From the NCBI RefSeq assembly GCF_015461835.1, contig NZ_JACOPX010000003.1, forward strand, positions 186,001-250,000: a stretch of DNA of 64,000 nt. The letters are read 5' to 3'. Made by a program: the position numbers and the translations under genes. Positions 18,242 to 27,400 of the stretch are shown here, one piece after another. Origin of the DNA: Pseudomonas neuropathica. GTDB taxonomy: Bacteria > Pseudomonadota > Gammaproteobacteria > Pseudomonadales > Pseudomonadaceae. The notes under the pieces are model-generated. The model had not been told where the DNA came from. It worked only from the letters and a program-made list of their open reading frames with translations, and ran no database searches. The first letter of the stretch is position 1. Every line of letters begins with the position of its first letter.

Positions 18242-19693
18242 TCAGACCTGCGGGTCGCCCACGTGCAGGATCTTCATGCCGTTGGTGCCGCCGGTGGTGT
18301 GGTAGCTGTCGCCCTTGGTCAGGATGACCCAGTCGCCTTTTTCCACAACGCCGCGTTTGGTCAGCTCGTCGATGGCCTTCTGGCTGACTTCGTGCGGTTC
18401 CAGCGAAGCCGGATCGAACGGAATGGTGTACACGCCACGGAACATCGCCGCGCGGGCCTGGGCTTCGCGGTGCGGGGTGAACGCGTAGATCGGCACCGAA
18501 GAACGGATGCGCGACATGATCAGCGGGGTGAAGCCGCTTTCAGTCAACGCGATGATCGCTTTGACGCCCGGGAAGTGGTTGGCGGTGTACATGGTCGCCA
18601 GCGCGATGCTTTCGTCGCAGCGGCTGAATTCCTTGCCGATACGGTGGCTGGAGGTTTTACCGGTCGGGTGCTTCTCAGCGCCGACGCAGATGCGCGCCAT
18701 CGCCTGAACAGCTTCCAGCGGGTACTGGCCAGCGGCGGATTCGGCCGAGAGCATCACGGCGTCGGTGTAGTCGAGCACGGCGTTGGCCACGTCGGACACT
18801 TCGGCGCGGGTCGGCATCGGGTTCTGGATCATCGACTCCATCATCTGGGTCGCGACGATCACGGCCTTGTTGTGGCGGCGTGCGTGCAGAATGATTTTCT
18901 TCTGAATGCCCACCAGCTCGGCGTCGCCGATTTCCACACCCAAGTCACCACGGGCAACCATCACCGCGTCGGATGCCTTGATCAGGCCGTCGAGGGTTTC
19001 GTCGTCCGCTACGGCTTCGGCGCGTTCGATCTTCGCCACCAGCCAGGCAGTGCCGCCGGCTTCGTCGCGCAGTTGACGGGCGTATTCCATGTCGGCAGCG
19101 TCACGCGGGAAGGACACCGCGAGGTAGTCGACTTCCATTTCCGCGGCGAGCTTGATGTCGGCCTTGTCTTTTTCGGTCAGGGCCGGTGCGGTCAGGCCGC
19201 CACCGCGACGGTTGATACCTTTGTGGTCGGACAGCGGGCCGCCGATGGTCACGGTGCAATGCAGTTCGGTGGCAGTGGCGGTATCAACGCGCATCACCAC
19301 GCGGCCGTCGTCGAGCAGCAGCTCGTCGCCCACGCCGCAGTCCTTGACCAGATCCGGGTAGTCGATGCCGACCACTTGCTGGTTGCCTTCGGTCAACGGA
19401 TGGCTGGTGGAGAAGGTGAACTTGTCACCGATCTTCAGCTCGATCTTCTTGTTGGCGAATTTGGCGATACGGATTTTCGGGCCTTGCAGATCGCCGAGCA
19501 GGGCGACGAAGCGACCGTGCTTGGCAGCGAGGTCACGCACCAGCTTCGCGCGAGCCTTGTGCTCGTCGGGGGTGCCGTGGGAGAAGTTCAGACGGGCAAC
19601 GTCCAGACCAGCCAGAATCAGCTGTTCGAGAACTTCCGGCGAGTTACTGGCCGGGCCAAGGGTAGCGACGATTTTGGTACGACGGACGGACAT
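18242..19693 (-). CDS. pyk: Pyruvate kinase
   Basis: 483-aa glycolytic enzyme converting phosphoenolpyruvate and ADP to pyruvate and ATP. It begins with the standard RRTKIVATLGPAS and has the active-site strings LNFSHG, GDLQGPKIR, MVARGDLGVEIG and MESMIQNPMPTRAEVSD. The C-terminal allosteric domain is present. The motif MLSAESAAGQYP replaces the more common GETAKGKYP, as in the AMP-activated pseudomonad isozyme. A ribosome site CAGGAG lies before the ATG at 19693. It is divergent from the lipoprotein gene at 19864. From memory this is the PykA equivalent (PA4329). Confidence 0.96.
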   Translation of the reverse strand: MSVRRTKIVATLGPASNSPEVLEQLILAGLDVARLNFSHGTPDEHKARAKLVRDLAAKHGRFVALLGDLQGPKIRIAKFANKKIELKIGDKFTFSTSHPLTEGNQQVVGIDYPDLVKDCGVGDELLLDDGRVVMRVDTATATELHCTVTIGGPLSDHKGINRRGGGLTAPALTEKDKADIKLAAEMEVDYLAVSFPRDAADMEYARQLRDEAGGTAWLVAKIERAEAVADDETLDGLIKASDAVMVARGDLGVEIGDAELVGIQKKIILHARRHNKAVIVATQMMESMIQNPMPTRAEVSDVANAVLDYTDAVMLSAESAAGQYPLEAVQAMARICVGAEKHPTGKTSSHRIGKEFSRCDESIALATMYTANHFPGVKAIIALTESGFTPLIMSRIRSSVPIYAFTPHREAQARAAMFRGVYTIPFDPASLEPHEVSQKAIDELTKRGVVEKGDWVILTKGDSYHTTGGTNGMKILHVGDPQV

Positions 19694-19863
19694 GCAAAGA
19701 CTCCTGAGTTCAAGCGCTAGCGAAGGCTACTATGCTCTTGGGGTGTAGTCATTGTTCGAATGCACTACTTATTACTTTCTTTATTGAACACGACGATTGG
19801 CGTAAACACTTCTGAAGATTTCTCGGCAAGGGTCGATACAGAGCACAAGACAGGAGAACCCCC

Positions 19864-20250
19864 ATGCGATTGTTGCCCATTGCCGCCCTTGCCCTCAGCG
19901 TCCTCGCCGTGACGGGCTGCACCCGTTGGTCGATGAACCATCATTTGAACAACGCCTACAGCGCCTACGATCGTGGCAACTGCGAGCAGGTCATGCTCGA
20001 ACTGTCCAAGGTCGAACGCGCCAGCCGTGCCCGCCCGTACGTGTGGCCGGAAGTGTCGATGATGCGCGGCCAGTGCCTGGAACGGCAGAAAATGTTTGTC
20101 GACGCGGCGCAGACCTATCAATTCATCATCGCCTCGTACCCGAACAGCGAATACGCCTATCGCGCCCGTGCCCGTCTGGAAACCTTGCAGAGCCTGGGCC
20201 ATTACCCGACGCGCAGCGCCGCTGCCGTGGTGCGCCCGACCCGTTTCTGA
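19864..20250 (+). CDS. Small TPR-like lipoprotein
   Basis: 128-aa secreted lipoprotein. A signal peptide of about 18 residues ends in the lipobox VTGC, so the protein should be lipid-anchored at Cys19. The mature part contains paired helices of the tetratricopeptide type (NNAYSAYDRGNCEQVMLEL, QTYQFIIASYPNSEYAYRA). A clear ribosome site CAGGAG precedes the ATG. Similar small lipoproteins lie next to pyruvate kinase in other pseudomonads; their function is unknown. Outer- or inner-membrane placement is unclear; residue +2 is Thr, not Asp, so outer membrane is more likely. Confidence 0.88.
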   Translation: MRLLPIAALALSVLAVTGCTRWSMNHHLNNAYSAYDRGNCEQVMLELSKVERASRARPYVWPEVSMMRGQCLERQKMFVDAAQTYQFIIASYPNSEYAYRARARLETLQSLGHYPTRSAAAVVRPTRF

Positions 20251-20293
20251 TGACAGTTGTCATACAAAATCTGGCCGTGTGTACAAGCTGAGC

Positions 20294-20478
20294 TATAGTC
20301 GAATAACCCGGATTCGGCACCGCGTTCTGAATCCGGAGCAACACCTGCGACTGGCAGTTGTAAGGTGACGGCGACGTAGCGACCGTTACACCGGAAGCGG
20401 GGAGAGCGAGCCTGCGATGCAGGCACGTTCCGAAGCAAGGTGCGGCTCTGTGACGGAGCCTTGCATGGCGAACTGCGC
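20294..20478 (+). promoter_or_regulatory. Candidate promoter and structured leader of the PilZ gene
   Basis: A -10-like TATAGT at 20294-20299 is followed by about 175 untranslated bases rich in hairpins, including GCCTGC-GAT-GCAGGC and GGCTC-TGTGAC-GGAGCC. No good -35 box is seen. The leader does not match the cyclic di-GMP riboswitch consensus that I remember. Confidence 0.4.
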
Positions 20479-20835
20479 ATGTTTACCGAACGGATCGAAC
20501 GGCATCAGTTGCCGTATTTCCTCAGAGTGTTCAACAGCGTCACCGACAAGCCCATCGGTTTTCTCGGCAACCTCTCCGAAGACGGGCTGATGCTCATCAG
20601 CCAATTGCCCATGATGGTCGGCGTGGACTTCCAGTTACGCCTGAAAATCCCCGCCAGCGATGGCTGCCAACAGGTGATCGACTTCACCGCGTGTTGCGTG
20701 TGGTGCCATGAGGACGCCACGCCGATGCACTACGACGCCGGCTTCGTCCTGCAACGCGCCCCGCCGGAATTCGGGCAACTGGTGCAGGCGTTGCAGCGCT
20801 ATTTCAGTTTTCAGCCATTGCCGGCTTCTGCCTGA
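20479..20835 (+). CDS. PilZ domain protein
   Basis: 118-aa stand-alone PilZ domain, a family that binds cyclic di-GMP and relays it to motility or exopolysaccharide targets. The fold is visible as strands DKPIGFLGNLSEDGLMLIS, followed by the hydrophobic LRLKIP strand and DAGFVL. The usual RxxxR motif is not clearly present (ERIERHQLPYF is the closest, with R and R spaced differently), so cyclic di-GMP binding is uncertain. The start at 20479 fits the domain; an in-frame start at 20440 would add 13 residues of unlikely sequence. Gene order fits PA4324 from memory. The second Tc operon begins 324 bases downstream. Confidence 0.85.
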   Translation: MFTERIERHQLPYFLRVFNSVTDKPIGFLGNLSEDGLMLISQLPMMVGVDFQLRLKIPASDGCQQVIDFTACCVWCHEDATPMHYDAGFVLQRAPPEFGQLVQALQRYFSFQPLPASA

Positions 20836-20853
20836 TTCAAACCCGCTAAAAGC

Positions 20854-20925
20854 TTCGCGAGCAGGTTCGCTACACCTTCGATTTGTGCTTTGCGCAAATC
20901 CTGTGAGGGCGAACCTGCTCGCGAA
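20854..20925. repeat. REP-type inverted repeat
   Basis: Arms TTCGCGAGCAGGTTCGC and GCGAACCTGCTCGCGAA are exactly complementary and 38 bases apart. Variant of the REP core (GAGCAGG rather than GAGCAAG). Confidence 0.88.
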
Positions 20926-21070
20926 AGCATCCTTTTGGGTACCCCACCCACGCGTTAAACCATCGCAATCGTCCACTCGTCACCCAGCGTTTTCTCTGCC
21001 AATAACCAAGCGGCGTTAGCCGATGCAGAACGCTTTCAGTTGCTCTGCTGCAGCATTTACCGTTCGTCGG

Positions 21071-21090
21071 GACTGTCAGGTTTTACAGGT
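21071..21090. promoter_or_regulatory. Operator-like site upstream of first Ig-repeat gene
   Basis: GACTGTCAGGTTTTACAGGT matches the perfect palindrome before TcB at 15 of 20 positions by manual alignment, keeping CTGTCAG on the left and ACAGGT on the right. It lies 69 bases before the start codon. Confidence 0.55.
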
Positions 21091-21159
21091 GCCTGGGTAT
21101 TCGCGAGTTCTGTAAAAACAAGACCTAGCTGCCAGAACCCTGGTCAAAGGAGAGCGATC

Positions 21160-24100
21160 ATGTCAGAGGGTACTTTTATTCCTGAGAAGGTTGAGCATGC
21201 TTCGAAGGAGGATGACGGGGATTCAGAAGCTCAGGCTTGGCAACCTCTCCAGTTTCTTTACAGAAACAGCACGATTCTTGTCAGCCCCGATACGCCGATT
21301 ACATTCAGTATTCCATCGTATACCGGTGAACATAATCAGGTGTGGATGGACTTTCATTCCGCAAACTCAAGCAGGATGATTCTTGATGGAGCTTGGTTCC
21401 AGGCAGTTCATTGGAACACTATTCAGATCAATGGACTCGTGGAAGGGAAGGCCAAGTTTGATGGTGTGTGGAGGCGAGGTGACGATTGGGCTCCGTGGAC
21501 TTCCCAGCATGTTGAAGTGAGGAAGCCCGCCGCGTTCGATGCCACTAGCGTGGTTTGGATTGCCGGGACGGTATCAGGTACTGCCCGTCCTGGCAGTGTG
21601 ATCAAGCTTGTGCGTGCTGCCGACAAAGCCGTAATCAGTACCACGTCCACTACTCCATATGTTGGGCGATGGACTGTCACATTATCGACGGGCCTTCCCC
21701 AAGGCGTGCACGAGCTACTGATCCGCGAAGATGTCGAAGGAACGGTGGGCCGATATACCCAGACGAAGACGTTCACCGTTCTAGGCAAAATCAGGATTAC
21801 GTCCCCGGACATCAATCTGCCCGTCGAGAGTGTTCGACCCGTGATCAAGGGCAGCGGGGCGTTGAAAGGAGCCAACATCAGGGTTTACATATCCGGCTCA
21901 TTGGAGTCGGTGGCCTCTTACCAGGCGGTTTCCGACGGCGAATGGCTCACAACCAGTACCCATACTTTTGCGCGAGGGGCACGCTATACCATTCTTGCCC
22001 AACAGAGTCTGAACGGCGGCCACTCCGACTGGGGGGACCCGCAAGAGTTTTATCTTATTGGCCCTCCCGTGTTCACAGCACCCAAGCCCAACCCCGCTTC
22101 GCCGCCAATCGTGGACATGAAATCAATGTTCGAGGGAACCGGTGCCACCGGTTTCTATCAGAACAGGGTCGACGTCTATTCAGAGCAAATGGGGAGCGAT
22201 CCTGTGGTTGTGGGCTGGCCACATCCTGATACGGGTGTATGGCGCCGAGAAGGCACCCTTACACCTGGCCCTCATTCGATTTTCGGCACGCAGACAGTCA
22301 AGGGAATTACCTCAATAAACAGCGAACCCTTCGGCATACGGGTGCGCCCGGGCAAACCGACGGTCGAGTACACCTTCAATCAAGAAACCATGACGTTTTC
22401 CGGTAGCGGCTATTACGACCAGCACCTCGAAACGCAAATTCAGTTCGCCATCAAGCGTTACCCGGGCGAAAAGCCACCGAACACGCCGCCCAATGTCATT
22501 GTGCGAGCCGATTGTTCCTGGACAACGACATCGACAGGCTGGACGTTTGGAATTTATTCAGTCGAGGTCGTGCTGAAGATTCAGGACAACGCCAGTGGCT
22601 GGATCGAGTCGCAGCCTTATGAGTTGGAAATCCGCAACAACATGCCGGATGTCACCGACGTGACATACACCAAAGCCTACCGGCCGGTCTTCAGCGGCAA
22701 GGGTTACAACGGCGCCACCGTGAGTTTTTACCATCCTGGTGGTGACCTCAAGGTTGCCCCTGATGCAGTCGTGAGCGGTGGGATCTGGTCGAGCACAGCC
22801 AATGAATACTGGGGGCCGGTGAAGGATCGGGAAGTCCATATCCAGCAGTGTATCGAGGAGCATTGTTCACTCAACCGTGTGGTGTTGAAGGTCTCGATTC
22901 CACCCCTGCCACCCACAGTGGACGAGCCACCCCGGGAAGGCCTGACACCGACGTTCCGCGGCACCTGCCTGGAAGGCGCCACGGTGAGCATCACCTTCCG
23001 CGGCGACGACAACGTCTATAGCGGGATCGTTGAAAAGGACACATGGACCTTCCAGCGACCAGAGCCGTTTCCCGCGGATGTCTCCCAAACCATCTACGTT
23101 ACCCAAGCGGCCGCCGGGCAAAACTCGGAGGCGCAATCCAGAGACTTCACGCTTCAACCGGCCATGCTCAAACCGGTCATTACGTATCCGGTCGAAAGCG
23201 CTGACGTGGAGCCGGACGTGATGATCCAGGGCATCGAAGGTGTGAGCGGCGCCACGATGAAACTGCACGAGTCGCAGTTTCAACAAGAAATAGCAGAAGC
23301 TCAGCTTGTCGAGGGCGGCACATGGGCAATCCAGCTCACTGGTTTGAAGTTCGGTGAGTTCACGATCTTCGCGCAACAGGAGCGCAACGGGCGTCCGTCC
23401 GAAAGAAGCGACCATCGAACTTTCAACGTGGTGGTGCCACCACCGCAGATCACCACGCCGCAGGCGGGCGACAAACTGACGCGCACTGCGACGCTCAGGG
23501 GCACCGGCTTCCCTTCAGCGCAGGTCGAGGTCTGGTTCAAGGGCGCTGACGCACCGTGGTTGAGCGATATTACGGTGCCGACGAGCGGTAACTGGCAACG
23601 CGAAGTGACGCTGCCAGTCGGCAATTACATTATCCAGGCCCGACAATTGTTCACGGAAAACAACAGGACACATGAATCTTCCTTCACAGAAGACTTGACC
23701 TATGACGTGGTCCCGGCAGCGCCTTTTGTCGAAACCCCGATCGAAGGCGAACAAGTCGGTCGGCAAGTGGTGGTGTCAGGCTTCGGTGTGCCCGGCGATA
23801 CCGTCACGGTGACGCTGGGGAGCGCCGCGCCAAGCACTGTCGTGCTGGATGACCGAACCTGGTCGATCAACGTGGAAGCTCAGATCGACGGCGACATGGT
23901 TCTTCAAGTGACATCAGTGCTTGATGGTTTCGAGTCAGGCGCTGCCTCGCGCAAGGTCGTGGCGGGGCTGTATCTGCCCGTCATCGCTGAACCGGCAGCG
24001 GGACGCTGGGTGCAACATCCGGTGGCTTTTGCCGGTACGGGCGAGGGCGGTGTCGGGCAAATCGTGAGCTGGTTCAACCCGGAGCAGAAATGGACGCCGC

Positions 24101-24294
24101 TGATTACCGTCTCCGGCAACGCATGGCGCGGTGAGTCCGCTGTGTCGCTAGCACCGGGCGGCAAATGGTGCCGTTTCCGGCAGACCCTCACGCCGGGAAC
24201 AAGGGTGTCCGATTGGGCCGAGAGCGCACGCTTCGAAGTTGTGCAGGTTCCTTCCGAACCACTGAGTCGCGAAAAGCCGACGAATGGTCATTAA
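21160..24294 (+). CDS. Large Ig-like repeat protein in Tc operon (N-terminal side)
   Basis: 1044-aa protein that I cannot assign to a named family. After about 130 unique residues without a signal peptide come about ten tandem modules of 85-95 residues. Each has the bacterial Ig-like pattern: a GTGxxGAxVxV strand pair, a W in the middle (GRWTV, GEWLT, GTWAI, GNWQR), then LPxGxYxIxAxQ and a closing FxV before a PP linker. Repeats start near residues 133, 215, 305 and so on to the C-terminus. The start at 21160 has the ribosome site AAAGGAGAG. It is the first gene of the plus-strand Tc unit, separated by 121 bases from the TcA N-terminal half. I infer an adhesin-like or structural accessory of the toxin particle; this is not shown by sequence alone. 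Confidence 0.8.
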   Translation: MSEGTFIPEKVEHASKEDDGDSEAQAWQPLQFLYRNSTILVSPDTPITFSIPSYTGEHNQVWMDFHSANSSRMILDGAWFQAVHWNTIQINGLVEGKAKFDGVWRRGDDWAPWTSQHVEVRKPAAFDATSVVWIAGTVSGTARPGSVIKLVRAADKAVISTTSTTPYVGRWTVTLSTGLPQGVHELLIREDVEGTVGRYTQTKTFTVLGKIRITSPDINLPVESVRPVIKGSGALKGANIRVYISGSLESVASYQAVSDGEWLTTSTHTFARGARYTILAQQSLNGGHSDWGDPQEFYLIGPPVFTAPKPNPASPPIVDMKSMFEGTGATGFYQNRVDVYSEQMGSDPVVVGWPHPDTGVWRREGTLTPGPHSIFGTQTVKGITSINSEPFGIRVRPGKPTVEYTFNQETMTFSGSGYYDQHLETQIQFAIKRYPGEKPPNTPPNVIVRADCSWTTTSTGWTFGIYSVEVVLKIQDNASGWIESQPYELEIRNNMPDVTDVTYTKAYRPVFSGKGYNGATVSFYHPGGDLKVAPDAVVSGGIWSSTANEYWGPVKDREVHIQQCIEEHCSLNRVVLKVSIPPLPPTVDEPPREGLTPTFRGTCLEGATVSITFRGDDNVYSGIVEKDTWTFQRPEPFPADVSQTIYVTQAAAGQNSEAQSRDFTLQPAMLKPVITYPVESADVEPDVMIQGIEGVSGATMKLHESQFQQEIAEAQLVEGGTWAIQLTGLKFGEFTIFAQQERNGRPSERSDHRTFNVVVPPPQITTPQAGDKLTRTATLRGTGFPSAQVEVWFKGADAPWLSDITVPTSGNWQREVTLPVGNYIIQARQLFTENNRTHESSFTEDLTYDVVPAAPFVETPIEGEQVGRQVVVSGFGVPGDTVTVTLGSAAPSTVVLDDRTWSINVEAQIDGDMVLQVTSVLDGFESGAASRKVVAGLYLPVIAEPAAGRWVQHPVAFAGTGEGGVGQIVSWFNPEQKWTPLITVSGNAWRGESAVSLAPGGKWCRFRQTLTPGTRVSDWAESARFEVVQVPSEPLSREKPTNGH

Positions 24295-24314
24295 ACCTGT
24301 CATTTCTGACAGTA
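24295..24314. promoter_or_regulatory. Operator-like palindrome upstream of TcA N-terminal gene
   Basis: ACCTGTCATTTCTGACAGTA matches the perfect site before TcB at 16 of 20 positions and keeps CTGTCA-N4-TGACAG exactly. It begins one base after the stop of the Ig-repeat gene and 101 bases before the TcA start, suggesting an internal promoter or regulated start of a second transcript. Confidence 0.65.
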
Positions 24315-24415
24315 GACGCTTCTGGCTTTCCAGCGCCAAATTGACCTGAATACATGTGCAGCCTGACGAATACGTCGGGCAGTTCAGGCCAGCTCTCGAC
24401 CCAAGGAATCCGATC

Positions 24416-27400
24416 ATGGCTGATTCGCGCCGTCCCGGTCTGCAACTGTATACGCAGTTGTTTCCAGAAGAGGAAAACGCTAAGGACTCTGTTCTGCAAC
24501 CACTCCACGCCTACCTGAAAAACGGTGGCTCGATTTTCCCGCTGGTAGAGAAGGGGGTGGAGCACCTGGCCAGCCAGTATCAGATGAACCGGGAGGACGC
24601 CCGACGGTTTTTACGTCGAGCCAACAGCATGGCCACTTACCTGAGCCGTCAGTTCATCGAGCAGCAACTGAGCGGTGGCGATGGCGTGCCTGAGCCAGCG
24701 GACGGATTGCTATCGTGGGTGACGGGGCCACGATATGAGCTGCTTTTCAATACCGAGTTCGACAGGATGGCTCTGCCGGAGTCTCTGGAGTCCATGGCAT
24801 CCCCGGTGGCCTACCTGATCTTTCTGTTGCTCTGGATCCGCGACCGGATCGAGTCCGTAAAGCTTGATCCACCGGGCTTCCCCCTCGAAGAGCGGCGTGC
24901 TGATCTGATGGATCTGTCCGTGGATTTCAATGCAGTGTTCCGGCCGGTGTCTTCGGTGGACATTATCGTCTCGGTTCTGGAGCGCTTCATTGCTGAACAT
25001 TCAACAGAAACCGATCCACCAGAGACAATCGAAGACGCGATGATTGAAGCGCGTTATCCCAATGGCCTGCCGTACTTCCAACACTGGGTCACCGTTGACG
25101 GTGTTGCGCAACTCAACAATCTGTCAGTGGGTGATTTTGCCCACGCGGTCCATTTGGACTACCCCTACTTTTTGCAGTCCGGTACCTGGATTGGTTTCGC
25201 CGAACGTGCGCTGGCGCATTCCTCGCGATTCGGGCCCTATCAGCGGAACGTGTTAACGGAGCCTCCCGTACCGTTTGCAGACCGTAACGCATTTTATCGG
25301 GACAACTACGGCTCAGACATAGAGCATGATGCGGGGCCGCAGAACCTGAGTCAGGTTCCGTACTTCGGCGAACACACCAAGCTTGACACGCTGGCGATTG
25401 AACGTCTGCTGTCCATCCGTGATTTCGCCCCGGTACGTTCGGCCAATGTGATCTGGCCCGAAGATCCCGTCGAAAGCGGGCGTTCCGGGTCGGTCTACAT
25501 CAATGCCAATGCCTATCCCGGCGTGAATATCAACATTGCGGATGAAAGTCCTGCGTCTCTGCATCGATTGTCTGTTGTTCACGACAATGATGAAGGGCTT
25601 GCCGCCTTCGACCGGATGAACCGCATGATACGCCTGTGCAACTGGCTGGAACTGCCCAGTGACCAGGTGGACGCCTTGCTGGCTGCTGCGATCAGGGCTG
25701 AAGTGCGCGGCGGTGCGGATGAAACGAAGTGGTGGATCACGGACAACGTCGTGCATGCCATTGGGCTGTTCCAGACCTTGCGCGAACGCTACAACTGCAC
25801 AGCGGCAGACTTTGCGGTATTCATCGATCAGTTGGCCATTTGCGGGCGCGGCGAAGCGTTATCGCAATTCGACCAGGTGTTCAACAGTCAAGGCCGCTAC
25901 CGGGAGCCTTTGGTTCTGGATGACGGCGAGTTTCCGGTAACGCCTGCACCGGGCCAAGTCCACCTGACCATCAGCCAGTTGTGCAGTGGCCTGGGGATCG
26001 ACACACAGACTTACCAGTATCTGGCGTTGCAAGTGGCCAAGGCCCACGGCATCAACAACAACACGTTCAAACGCAACCTGCCGATCATTTCCAGTTTCTA
26101 TCGGCTGGTGCGGTTGTCCCGATTGCTGGGCATGACCCCCGTTGAAGGCGTGCTGATGCTGCTACTGATGGGGGGGGAGACCTGGCTCAATGAGTTGGCG
26201 GGCACTCCAAAGATTGGTTCGAGCGCCAGCGAGACACCGGACGTTCTGAACATCATTGACGCCCTGCAATCGTGCGTGCAGTGGTGCGAGCAAAACAACT
26301 TGCCTGTGCTGTGGATGTTGCAACACGCGGCAACAGCGCAACCCGCTCGTGAAGCCACCGAGCAGGACCAGCAGCTGTTTGATCAGATACGTAATCTGTT
26401 GCCTACGGTGCTGTTCTCCAACGCGGCGGTATTGATGGCTGGTTTACCGCCCGCCGGTGCGGCCAGCTGGCTGGATTTCCTGGTAGCAACTGAGGACGGA
26501 CCGGCGCCTGTTGTCGATGCCGATGGGTTGTTGCTGGCGCCCATCGGCACGCCGGAGCAGTATTTGATCGAGATGCAGAGAAAGGTCGAATGGGCAGTCG
26601 ATCAGGCCCTGGGTACCCTGGAACCCGGGGTGCGCACGAATTTGGCCAACACCCTGCTCAACGTTCTGCTCGAGGCCAGGGACGCTCAGGCATCCCTGGT
26701 GAAGGAAACGCTGGCGGTCTATGCCGGTATTGAACCGGATCAGGCAATACCGGTACTGAACTGGGCCGACAAAACGGTTTACCAGTTTTTGCGCCAGGTG
26801 AAATCTCGCATCGATTCGAATACCGAACCATCCAGGCGCAATCCGGATGCCGATCTGTTGCTTACGCTGTTGGCCGAGGTTCGGCGGCGCAGTGAGGTGG
26901 TTTCAACGCTGGGGCTGAGTGCCACTCTGCTCCAGGATTATCTGGATTACGGTTATCGGGCCTGGATGGGGCAGACCGACAAGTATGCCCTCACGGTCAC
27001 CAGGCTTTATCACCTGACCACGTTGACCCGGGCATTTGGCTTGAGCACACAGCCGGCGCAACAGTTGCTCGACTACCTGCGCGAAGTCAACGCACTGAAA
27101 GAAGCTCTTGGTGTGGAGGCGCGGCAACTGGCGCACCAGGCTTCTACCCTGCGTCTGGCCGAGTTTTTCGACTGGAGCGTGCAGGAGGTGCGTGAGTGCG
27201 TCAATCGCCTGGATCCGAATCGGCTGATACTGCGAAACCTTAGCCAGCTGGCTGTGCTTATCCGCGTCCATGAGATGTCCAGGAAAACGGGAATGGATGC
27301 GCTGACGATTTTCCTGATGGGCCATTTGCCTGAAGCGGTGGACAAGGGCGCCTACGCCGAGGCCGCTGAACTGGCCTTGCTGAGTCAGTCCGAGGCGCGT

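Larger units (their letters stand above)
20836..21159. other. Intergenic region between PilZ gene and Tc operon
   Basis: Holds a REP-type inverted repeat at 20854-20925, then about 145 bases without clear structure, then the imperfect operator-like site at 21071-21090 and the ribosome site AAAGGAGAG of the first Ig-repeat gene. This is the left junction of the plus-strand Tc unit with the core genome; no att site, tRNA or direct repeat is visible. Confidence 0.6.

Noticed and set aside
18119..19720. 533-aa plus-strand frame opposite pyruvate kinase
   Set aside because: Antisense shadow; starts inside a REPIN and terminator.
20300..20478. Cyclic di-GMP riboswitch before the PilZ gene
   Set aside because: Structured, but the conserved riboswitch strings that I remember are absent; kept only as an uncharacterised leader.
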